Below, piece after piece: positions 1 to 5,969 of a DNA stretch of 11,224 nt. The DNA is from Bacillota bacterium (GTDB lineage Bacteria; Bacillota; Dethiobacteria; DTU022). Position 1 is the first letter of the stretch. Each line of letters opens with the position of its first letter. Made by a program: the position numbers and the translations under genes. The notes below the pieces were generated by a model. That model searched no databases and was not told where the DNA came from. It was given only the letters and a program-made list of their open reading frames with translations. The DNA lies in assembly GCA_012727685.1 (NCBI GenBank), contig JAAYGO010000180.1:1-11224 (forward strand), read 5' to 3'.

Positions 1-740
1 ACGTCGCACGGGAAGATCTGGTTCGGATCGGCAATATGCGGGTTGGCATTGATCAGCGCCTGTAGCGATACCCCGAACCTCTGCGCAATCGTAAACATGC
101 TGTCACCGGGGCGGACCGTATAGCGACCGCCAAAGCCGGTGGGGCAGGAAGCGGGGACGCGGTTGCCGAGCGGTGCCTGAAAACAGGGAGTGACCCCCAC
201 ATCAACACAGGGCACGCAGAGGACGTCACACGGGAAGATCTGGTTCGGGTTGGCGATATGCGGGTTGGCATTGATCAGCGCCTGTAGCGATACCCCAAAA
301 CGCTGGGCAATCGTAAACATGCTGTCGCCGGGCCGCACCGTGTACTGGGCCTGGAAACCGGACGGGCAGCTTGCCGGTACACGGCCAGGCTGCGGGCAGG
401 GCACGCAGAGCACATCGCACGGGAAGATCTGGTTCGGATCGGTGATATGCGGGTTGGCATTGATCAGAGCCTGCAGGCTAATCCCGCATTGCTGCGCAAT
501 GGCAAACATGGTATCCCCAGGCTGGACCGTATACCGGCCCTGGAATCCTGCGGGGCAACTGGCGGGGACGCGGCCTGCCCCTGGCGGTGCACCGGGCACG
601 CAAATCACATCACCCGGGAAAATCAGGTTCGGGTTAGATATGTGCGGGTTGGCATTAATAAGCGCCTGCAGCGACACCCCAAAACGCTGGGCAATGGTAA
701 ACATCGTATCGCCCGCCACCACCGTGTAGCGTCCCTGGAA
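1..740 (-). repeat. Tandem in-frame DNA repeats encoding the LysM modules
   Basis: Four copies of a LysM-encoding unit, marked by a shared block beginning at 1, 223, 412 and 607 (spacings 222, 189 and 195 bases, all multiples of three). By eye the two leftmost copies differ at only about one base in ten over about 120 bases, while the other two are more diverged. This indicates recent duplication or gene conversion within the gene. Confidence 0.8.
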
Positions 741-875
741 CCCCGGCGGGCAGGAAGCCGGCACGCGCCCTGACGCGGTTAAAACTTGCGCCGTTCTGGA
801 AGAGGAGCCGGCAGTCATCCCGCCACAGGGTCTGGCGCTGCTGCTGGTTCCGCGGTTCTGTTTCTGGTTATACAT
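1..875 (-). CDS. Multi-LysM peptidoglycan-binding protein (C-terminus beyond window edge)
   Basis: The reverse strand is open from the ATG at 875 to base 1 (291 codons seen, no stop), so the protein is truncated by the window. It carries four LysM modules, starting near residues 50, 115, 178 and 252. Each has the pattern YTV-x-PGD-(T/S)MF-x-IAQ followed by SLQALINANPHI. Linkers are rich in Cys and Pro (RVPASCP, CDVLCVP). LysM modules bind N-acetylglucosamine-containing glycans such as peptidoglycan. The first 45 residues are Ser/Thr/Arg-rich with no hydrophobic signal peptide, which would suit a spore cortex/coat protein of the SafA kind or export by another route; this is inference. The start follows AGGAGG (885-890) at a 9-base spacing. 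An ATG four bases earlier opens only a three-codon frame. Function beyond glycan binding is not visible. Confidence is high for the domain and frame, low for the role. Confidence 0.9.
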   Translation of the reverse strand, partial: MYNQKQNRGTSSSARPCGGMTAGSSSRTAQVLTASGRVPASCPPGFQGRYTVVAGDTMFTIAQRFGVSLQALINANPHISNPNLIFPGDVICVPGAPPGAGRVPASCPAGFQGRYTVQPGDTMFAIAQQCGISLQALINANPHITDPNQIFPCDVLCVPCPQPGRVPASCPSGFQAQYTVRPGDSMFTIAQRFGVSLQALINANPHIANPNQIFPCDVLCVPCVDVGVTPCFQAPLGNRVPASCPTGFGGRYTVRPGDSMFTIAQRFGVSLQALINANPHIADPNQIFPCD

Positions 876-913
876 GCATGATAACCTCCTTTCTGCATCA
901 ATCTCCATATCAG

Positions 914-953
914 GAGGCAGAACCGGGCATTACGGGACGGTTTTACCTGCCTC
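914..953 (-). other. Imperfect hairpin in the LysM-gene leader
   Basis: GAGGCAG (914-920) is complementary to CTGCCTC (947-953). The stem can continue as AACCG (921-925) with CGGTT (938-942) across a four-base bulge. It lies between the predicted promoter and the ribosome site of the LysM gene. It has no T tract and matches no riboswitch class I know. It may be an mRNA leader structure; function unknown. Confidence 0.35.
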
Positions 954-961
954 ATCGGTAC

Positions 962-990
962 ATTATATGCGCCGGTAAGATAACGGTTAA
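962..990 (-). promoter_or_regulatory. Sigma-A-type promoter for the LysM gene
   Basis: On the reverse strand TTAACC (985-990, 4 of 6 matches to TTGACA) lies 17 bases before a perfect TATAAT (962-967). The predicted transcript would start near 955 and carry an approximately 80-base leader before the ATG at 875. Confidence 0.6.
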
Positions 991-1051
991 TGATACTGAC
1001 CGTGCGAACAAGCGCCCTATTGCGCCATACGACCGAGGCAGCGCTTTTCGG

Positions 1052-1057
1052 TATAAT
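1052..1057 (+). promoter_or_regulatory. Candidate -10 box for the flavoprotein pair
   Basis: A perfect TATAAT upstream of the first flavoprotein gene. No convincing -35 hexamer is found at 16-18 bases, and there is no TG extension. It is the best rightward promoter candidate in the divergent intergenic stretch (876-1120). Confidence 0.35.
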
Positions 1058-1120
1058 TTGTAGCATTCGAAAGAGAATAGCATTAGATTAAATTTCGAGA
1101 TGACTGATCAGGTGACCAAG

Positions 1121-2275
1121 ATGCCGGAAAAAGTGCTAATCCTGGGCGGCGGCGTAGGCGGGGTAGTAGCCGCCAACGTGCTGAGCAAAACCCTGCCGCA
1201 AGAACATCGCATTACCCTGGTGGATCGAAATGAGAGCCACGCCTTCCGTGGTGCTTACCCGCTCATGCTCGTAAACAAGCGCCGCCCCGATCAAATCAGC
1301 AGAAAGCTGGAGAGGCTGCGCCGCAAGGGCATCGAGTTTATCCAGGCGGAAATTAAAAGACTCCGGCTGGAAAAGGGCCAGGTGGAGACGGATCGGGGCA
1401 CCCTCGATTACGATTACATGATCATTGCCCTGGGAGCGGAGATGCATCCTGAAACCGTGCCGGGCATGGCCGCGGGATCCTATAACCCCTGGAGTTTCCA
1501 GGGCGCCGACCGCCTGCGTCGGCGCCTGGCGGCGTTCAGGGAGGGCAAAATCGTCTTCTTCATCGCCAGCCTGCCCATATCCTGTCCCCCGGCATCGTAC
1601 GAGGTCATGTTCCTCCTGGACGCCTACTTCCGCGAACGGGGCTTGCGCAGCCGTGTGGAGCTGACCCTGGTCACCCCGGAAATGGCGCCGGAGCCGCTGG
1701 CCGGACCCAAGGTCGGGGAAAGCGTGCGCCGGATGCTCGAAGAGCGCGGCATCAATTTAATCACCCAGGCCCGGGTCCTCTCCCTGGATCAGGAGGGCAA
1801 GGTATTGGTGCTGGATCACGGCATCACCGTCCCGGGAGACCTGTTCATCGGAGTGCCCTCCCACTGGGGACCGTCGCTGCTGCGGGAAACAAAGCTGGTG
1901 GAGGAAAATGGCTGGATCAAGGTTGATCCCCATACCCTGGAAACCGCCGCCGAGCGCGTCTACGCCATCGGCGACGCCGCCGATCTGAGGCTGCCGGTCT
2001 CGCAAGTGATCGCCCCCAAGGCGGGCATCTTCGCCCATTACCAGGCCGAAGTGGTCAGCCGGAACATCGCCGCCCTGCTCACCGGCGAACAGGCCCGCTT
2101 CCGCTACACCGCCAAAGGCGCTTGAATTGTGCTCACCGGGTTCGGTCGAGCCCGCTACTCCACGGTCCGCTACTACACCCGGCCAAAACCAGTGATCACC
2201 TTGCTCCGCCCGACCAGGCTTGCCTACTGGGCGAAGATGGCCTTTGAAAAATACTGGCTCGCGCGCTGGTTTTAA
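1121..2275 (+). CDS. SQR-like FAD-dependent oxidoreductase, predicted selenoprotein (TGA = Sec335)
   Basis: Predicted flavoprotein of the sulfide:quinone oxidoreductase / flavocytochrome c family, likely passing electrons from a sulfur compound to the quinone pool; substrate unproven. Seen: N-terminal dinucleotide fold (GGGVGG, residues 9-14), SCPPASYE with the only Cys (Cys155), second FAD motif YAIGDAAD (Asp285), and an amphipathic C-terminus ending FEKYWLARWF that may contact the membrane. A TGA at 2123-2125 interrupts the frame, but 49 further sense codons to the TAA at 2273-2275 align with the next gene's C-terminus. The TGA stands where the family has its C-terminal redox Cys (pattern C-x3-TG-x-G-(K/R)-A; here U-x3-TGFGRA), and a SECIS-like hairpin follows. 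Start: ATG 1121 has AGGTGA (1110-1115) upstream and gives 384 residues against 387 for the paralogue. An in-frame ATG at 1100 lacks a good ribosome site. If TGA were a true stop, the product would lose its C-terminal redox residue and membrane segment. Confidence 0.82.
2137..2154 (+). promoter_or_regulatory. Predicted bacterial SECIS element
   Basis: Stem CGGGTTC (2137-2143) pairs with GAGCCCG (2148-2154): seven pairs, one of them U-G, closing the four-base loop GGTC (2144-2147). Exactly 18 bases separate the TGA (2123-2125) from the loop GGTC. The E. coli fdhF SECIS, as I recall it, has GGUC in its apical loop at the same distance. Bacterial SECIS rules require a G in the first two loop bases about 16-37 bases after the UGA; both are met. 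GTG (2129-2131) with CAC (2161-2163) could form a lower stem. The corresponding stretch of the downstream paralogue, which has GGA in place of TGA, does not form this hairpin. Confidence 0.75.
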
Positions 2276-2295
2276 CACTTAAGCGGAGGGATCTG

Positions 2296-3459
2296 ATGGG
2301 TAAAACCGCAACCGTGTTGATCCTCGGGGGCGGCACCGGCGGGGTGGTGGCTGCCAACGTGCTTGGTAAAGCCCTCTCCAAAAAGCATCGCATTATCCTG
2401 GTCGACCGGAACGACCGCCATTATTTTAAACCTTCTTATCCCTTCGTGCTGGTCAACCAGCGCCGGCTCGCACAGATCAGCCGCAAGCTGCACCACTTGC
2501 AAAAAAAGGGGGTTGAGTTAATCCAGGCCGGGGTGGAGCAGGTGCGCCCGGAGCTGTGCCGCGTGGAAACAACGCTGGGCCCCTTAACCTACGATTACCT
2601 GGTCATCGCCCTGGGTGCAGAGCTGCACCCGGAGACTGTCCCCGGCCTGGAGGCAGGAGCCTATATTCCTTATCTTCCCGATCAAGTGGAAGCTTTGCGG
2701 CAAAAGCTGCTCACCTTTAAAAAAGGGAAAATTGTGCTCTTCATCGCCAGCCTTCCCTATAGCGGCGTGATCGGCCCCCTGGAGATCATGTTCCTCCTCG
2801 ATTCTTACTTCCGGCAGCGCGGCGTGCGCAATCAGATCGAGCTAACCATGGTTACCCCCGAGACCGCCCCCCTGCCCCTGGCCGGGCCCAAAGTGGGTGC
2901 AAGTGTGCGAAAGGCTATGGAACAGCGCGAAATCAGGTTTATTGCCGGGGCCAGGGTGCTGGCCCTGGATGCAAACAAAGGCCGCCTCCTCCTGGACCAC
3001 GGCATCTCCGTTCCGGGAGACCTTTTCCTCGGCATACCTTCCCACTGGGGACCAAAAGCGCTGCGCTACTCGGGGTTGACGGAAAAGGGCGGGTGGATCA
3101 CGGTTGACCCGGCCACATTTTCCACAAAGGCTGATCGCGTTTACGCGGTCGGGGACGCCACCGCGCTGCGGGTGCCGGCATCAAAAGTATGGGCGCCCAA
3201 GGCCGGTATCTTCGCCCACTTTCAGGCGGAAGTGGTGGCTCGCAACATCATCGCTCTGATTACCGGAAAAGAGCCGTCATTTCGTTTTACTGGCAAAGCC
3301 GCGGGAGCGGTCCTGGCCACCGGGTTAAAGGAAGGCCGGATCGCCTACATCAATTACTATGCCCGACCGGAACCCCGCTTTATTCTCCTCCGCCCCTCCA
3401 AAGCCGCCTACCTGGTCAAAGTCGCCTTTGAAAAATACTGGCTCACGCGCTGGTTTTAG
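2296..3459 (+). CDS. SQR-like FAD-dependent oxidoreductase lacking the redox cysteines
   Basis: Paralogue of the preceding gene, similar over its whole length (387 residues) and 20 bases downstream, so very probably co-transcribed. GGAGGG (2285-2290) sits 5 bases before the ATG. It keeps the N-terminal FAD/NAD-type fold (GGGTGG, about residues 11-16), the second FAD motif YAVGDATA, the PSHWGP loop, and the C-terminal segment ending FEKYWLTRWF. Both redox positions are changed: SCPPASYE becomes SGVIGPLE (Gly157), and the Sec position becomes Gly337 (GGA, one base from TGA). Its single Cys lies in ELCRVE, far from the active-site motifs. It should still bind FAD but cannot use the family's Cys-based sulfur relay. 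It may be a partner subunit of the selenoprotein, a quinone reductase of NDH-2 type, or an enzyme with another substrate; the sequence does not decide. Confidence 0.85.
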   Translation: MGKTATVLILGGGTGGVVAANVLGKALSKKHRIILVDRNDRHYFKPSYPFVLVNQRRLAQISRKLHHLQKKGVELIQAGVEQVRPELCRVETTLGPLTYDYLVIALGAELHPETVPGLEAGAYIPYLPDQVEALRQKLLTFKKGKIVLFIASLPYSGVIGPLEIMFLLDSYFRQRGVRNQIELTMVTPETAPLPLAGPKVGASVRKAMEQREIRFIAGARVLALDANKGRLLLDHGISVPGDLFLGIPSHWGPKALRYSGLTEKGGWITVDPATFSTKADRVYAVGDATALRVPASKVWAPKAGIFAHFQAEVVARNIIALITGKEPSFRFTGKAAGAVLATGLKEGRIAYINYYARPEPRFILLRPSKAAYLVKVAFEKYWLTRWF

Positions 3460-3556
3460 ATCGTGAGGAGGCAAAGGATTACCGTAGGTTTAGCGCGGGT
3501 ATAAATATAAATGGATGTCTGAATTTTAAATGAGGCGGCAGCACGGAAATTAGCTA

Positions 3557-3585
3557 TTGTGCCCCGCCCACTTGCATGGTAGAAT
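3557..3585 (+). promoter_or_regulatory. Promoter of the thiamine operon (extended -10)
   Basis: TAGAAT (3580-3585) is preceded by TGG, giving an extended -10. A weak -35, TTGTGC (3557-3562), lies 17 bases upstream. Transcription would begin near 3592, just before the TPP riboswitch. The stretch 3460-3556 holds no gene I can support. Confidence 0.5.
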
Positions 3586-3613
3586 GGGATTAATCAAAAT
3601 GTAAGATGGATGA

Positions 3614-3704
3614 CAAAGGGGAGCTGGGGTAACCCGGCTGAGATAGAGCATAGCACTGCTCTGACCCTTGAACCTGATCTGGGTAATGCCAGCGGAGGGA
3701 ACAT
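3614..3704 (+). ncRNA. TPP riboswitch (THI box)
   Basis: Conserved THI-box blocks appear in order: GGGGAGC, GCTGAGA (3637-3643), ACCCTTGAACCTGATCTGGG, TAATGCCAGCG and GAGGGAA (3695-3701). This aptamer binds thiamine pyrophosphate. Followed by a Rho-independent terminator (3727-3757), it should switch off the downstream transport operon when TPP is plentiful. An ATG inside the aptamer (3668) is in frame with the next gene but is not its start. Confidence 0.95.
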
Positions 3705-3726
3705 ACGCGAAAACTAGCATGACGCG

Positions 3727-3757
3727 AGCTGTTGCCGCCGCAGGCAGCAGCTTTTTT
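3727..3757 (+). terminator. Riboswitch-controlled Rho-independent terminator
   Basis: GCTGTTGCC (3728-3736) pairs with GGCAGCAGC (3743-3751), nine pairs with one wobble, around the loop GCCGCA and followed by six T. Its place between the TPP aptamer and the first gene makes it the expression platform for transcriptional attenuation. Confidence 0.9.
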
Positions 3758-3814
3758 CTTGCCAATTACAATTACAATTCTTTAATACCGGTTACTAGAT
3801 CAAGGGAGGGAGCG

Positions 3815-4114
3815 ATGATGGCCGTCTGCAATGTCAGCCTGCAGATTATTCCCCTGGTACCGGAAGAACAGGTCTATCCCACGGTGGACAGGGTCATTGA
3901 ATTAATCCGCAGCTCCGGGGTCAACTACACCGTCGGCCCCATGGAAACCACCATGGAAGGAGAGCTGGACCGGCTGCTGGAGATCGTGAAGGAGGCGCAG
4001 CAGCTTTGCCTCGAGGCCAGGGCGCAGCGGGTCCTCTCCGTGGTCAAGATCGATTACAGTCCCAGGGGAGTGACTATCGATGAAAAGGTGGGCAAATACC
4101 GGGACCGGGCCTAA
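3815..4114 (+). CDS. MTH1187/YkoF-family thiamine-binding protein
   Basis: A 99-residue protein of the MTH1187/YkoF-type thiamine-binding family (formerly DUF77): small ferredoxin-like domains that bind thiamine or its pyrimidine part. Recognisable are the opening VSLQIIPL, the GVNYTVGPMETTMEG segment, and the later VLSVVKIDYSPRG. Family members are about 100 residues long, so this is one complete domain. No signal peptide is seen, so it is probably cytoplasmic and may receive or buffer the imported substrate. AGGGAGGG (3803-3810) precedes two consecutive ATG codons (3815, 3818); either is possible. Starting at the upstream in-frame ATG (3668) would place translation inside the riboswitch and is rejected. 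It is the first gene of the TPP-riboswitch operon and overlaps the permease start by 35 bases, suggesting translational coupling. Confidence 0.87.
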   Translation: MMAVCNVSLQIIPLVPEEQVYPTVDRVIELIRSSGVNYTVGPMETTMEGELDRLLEIVKEAQQLCLEARAQRVLSVVKIDYSPRGVTIDEKVGKYRDRA

Positions 4115-4922
4115 CCCGGCGGCAGGCGAGCGGCAACAGGGCAGGCGAGGGGCCGCCATCAGGCGGAACCTGCCGACAGCAGGGCTGCTGCTATTGCTGG
4201 TCGCTTGCTGGGAGCTGGCCTGCCGGATATTTGAGATCCCCCCGCAGCAGTTGCCGGCCCCCTCCGCCATCGGCCGTGCCTTTTTCGAAAACTTTACGAT
4301 CCTGGCGGTGCAGGCCCGCGCCAGCCTGGCCGCAGCAGGGGCGGGGCTGCTTATGGCACTGCTCCTGGCGGTGCTGCTGGCCGTGGCCATGGACCGCTCT
4401 CCCCTGATCAAGCGCTTTCTCTACCCGCTGCTGGTGATCTCGCAAACAGTGCCTATTTATGCCCTGGCGCCGCTGTTTTTGATCTGGTTCGGCCTGGGCC
4501 TTTTTTCCAAGGTCGTGATTGTCAGCCTGGTTTGCTTCTTTCCCCTGGCGGTCAACCTGGTGGAGGGGCTGGAGCAGGTGGACCCGGAGGCGCTGGAGCT
4601 GCTGAGAACGATGCAGGCCGGGCCCTGGCTGGTATTCCGCTCGCTGCAGCTCCCCTCCGTTTTGCCTTACTTTTTCTCCGGCCTGAAAATCGCCGTTACA
4701 TACAGCGTGATCGGGGCTGTAATCGGCGAATGGATCGGGGCCAGGGCCGGGCTGGGGGTCTTTATGCTCCGCTCCCTCCATGCTTTCAAGACCGCCCAGG
4801 TCTTTGCCGCCATCATCGCCGTAGTGCTGTTAAGCCTGCTGCTATTTAAACTGACCGAGCTTCTGGCCTGGCTGGCCATGCCCTGGAACCGGGCCGGGAG
4901 AAATAACATCGAAGAGGAGTGA
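4080..4922 (+). CDS. thiX: ABC transporter permease, ThiX-like (SsuC/TauC family)
   Basis: Membrane subunit of an importer for thiamine or a thiamine pyrimidine precursor. It is 280 residues with about six hydrophobic segments (first near 33-50, others through the protein). The EAA loop that docks on the ATPase is EALELLRTMQAGPWLVFRSL (170-189) followed by LPSVLPYFFSGLK. This is the layout of BPD-type permeases related to SsuC, TauC and ThiX. The start overlaps the upstream gene by 35 bases; AGGGGAG (4064-4070) lies 9 bases before the ATG. The riboswitch upstream and the THI5-like lipoprotein downstream point to ThiX rather than a sulfonate or nitrate permease. The permease sequence alone would not decide the substrate. 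Confidence 0.85.
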   Translation: MKRWANTGTGPNPAAGERQQGRRGAAIRRNLPTAGLLLLLVACWELACRIFEIPPQQLPAPSAIGRAFFENFTILAVQARASLAAAGAGLLMALLLAVLLAVAMDRSPLIKRFLYPLLVISQTVPIYALAPLFLIWFGLGLFSKVVIVSLVCFFPLAVNLVEGLEQVDPEALELLRTMQAGPWLVFRSLQLPSVLPYFFSGLKIAVTYSVIGAVIGEWIGARAGLGVFMLRSLHAFKTAQVFAAIIAVVLLSLLLFKLTELLAWLAMPWNRAGRNNIEEE

Positions 4923-4931
4923 CCACAAGAG

Positions 4932-5954
4932 ATGATTAGACAAAAAACGAACTGGAACCGGCGCAGCCTTTTATTCAGCATCCTCGCCCTAGCCGCCGCC
5001 ATCGCCCTCCTCGCCGCGGCCGGCTGCGCACGGGGCGAGAAAAGCCCGGGAGCGGAGCTGGAAGAGATAACGGTGCTGCTCGACTGGTCGCCGAACACCA
5101 ACTACAGCGGCCTCTACGTTGCCAGGGACAAGGGCTTCTACGCGGAAGAGGGCTTAAGCGTGGAGATTGTGGAGGCCCCCGGCAGCGTCATTCAACTGGT
5201 CTCCACGGGGCAGGAGGAATTCGGCGTGAGCTACCAGGAAGAGGTGACCTTTGCCCGCTGCGAGGCGGTGCCCGTGGTTTCCATCGCCGCCATCCTGCAG
5301 CACAACACCTCCGGTTTCGCCTCGCTGAAGGAGAAGGAGATCACCACCCCCGCCGATTTTGAAGGGCACAGCTACGGCGGCTGGGGCTCGCCCGTGGAAG
5401 AGGCGACCATCCGCGCCCTGATGGAACATGGCCAGGCTGACTTTGAAAAAGTTGAGATCGTCACCACCGGTGAGGTGGATTCTTTAATCGTCCTGCGGGA
5501 GGTCGCCGATTTCGCCTGGATTTACTACGGCTGGACCGGGATCCAGGCCGAACTGGAAGGTTTGGAGCTGAACTTCATCCCCTTAAGGGAGATTGACCCG
5601 GTCCTGGACTATTACACGCCGGTGCTGGCCGCCGGGGAAGGGCTGCTCGCCGAAAAGCCGGAACTGGTGCGCCGCTTTTTGCGGGCCACCGCCAGGGGTT
5701 ATGAAGCGGCCATCGCGGAGCCGGGCGAGGCGGCCGCCATTCTCCTCGCCAATGCGCCGGAACTGGATGAAGCGCTGGTTAATGCCAGCCAGGAATGGCT
5801 CAAGGACTACTACCGGGCCGGGGCCCCCCGGTGGGGCGTGCAAAAGCGGGAGGTCTGGGAAGGATACACCCGCTGGCTCTACGAGCGCGGCCTGATCGAA
5901 GAGCTGATCGACGTGGATCAGGCCTTTACCAACGACTTTCTGCCGCAACCCTAA
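4932..5954 (+). CDS. thiY: THI5/NMT1-like substrate-binding lipoprotein, ThiY-like
   Basis: Extracellular, lipid-anchored solute receptor of 340 residues for the ABC importer. A basic N-terminus, a hydrophobic stretch (about 13-30) and the lipobox AAGC give a diacylated Cys32. The mature part opens with VLLDWSPNTNYSGLYVARDK, a signature of NMT1/THI5-like periplasmic-binding proteins; GFYAEEGL and GSPVEEATIRALM are further family features. In Bacillus, ThiY binds N-formyl-4-amino-5-aminomethyl-2-methylpyrimidine, a thiamine breakdown product that is salvaged to HMP. The same ligand, HMP or thiamine itself is likely here, but the sequence does not show which. It lies 9 bases after the permease. 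The best ribosome site, GAGGAG (4914-4919), is 12 bases from the ATG, rather long. The yeast THI5 Cys-rich motif that marks HMP-P synthases is absent. Confidence 0.87.
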   Translation: MIRQKTNWNRRSLLFSILALAAAIALLAAAGCARGEKSPGAELEEITVLLDWSPNTNYSGLYVARDKGFYAEEGLSVEIVEAPGSVIQLVSTGQEEFGVSYQEEVTFARCEAVPVVSIAAILQHNTSGFASLKEKEITTPADFEGHSYGGWGSPVEEATIRALMEHGQADFEKVEIVTTGEVDSLIVLREVADFAWIYYGWTGIQAELEGLELNFIPLREIDPVLDYYTPVLAAGEGLLAEKPELVRRFLRATARGYEAAIAEPGEAAAILLANAPELDEALVNASQEWLKDYYRAGAPRWGVQKREVWEGYTRWLYERGLIEELIDVDQAFTNDFLPQP

Positions 5955-5969
5955 GGCTGAAGAGCGGTC

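Noticed and set aside
190..773. Forward-strand open frames with repetitive protein sequence in the LysM region.
   Set aside because: They mirror the tandem repeats of the LysM gene on the opposite strand; only the reverse frame gives a known domain.
868..879. Micro-frame ATG CAT GTA TAA overlapping the LysM start.
   Set aside because: It is only three codons; the second ATG (875) is better spaced from AGGAGG and opens the long LysM frame. An uncoupling role is possible but unsupported.
2123..2275. Reading the first flavoprotein as a pseudogene or a naturally shorter protein ending at TGA 2125.
   Set aside because: The frame stays open and protein-like for 49 codons with the paralogue's C-terminal motifs, there is no other lesion, the TGA sits on the redox-Cys column, and a correctly spaced SECIS-like hairpin follows. 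A recent nonsense mutation remains the only alternative.
1757..2278. A 173-residue reverse-strand open frame under the first flavoprotein.
   Set aside because: It is glycine-rich and domain-free, and is a shadow of the conserved forward-strand gene.
3460..3556. A possible short gene after AGGAGG near 3465-3470.
   Set aside because: No start codon follows at the right spacing and the longest frame is under ten codons; treated as intergenic.
3668..3814. An ATG within the riboswitch as start of the thiamine-binding protein.
   Set aside because: It lies inside the TPP aptamer, its extension crosses the terminator, it matches no family sequence, and it lacks a ribosome site; the ATG pair at 3815/3818 follows AGGGAGGG.
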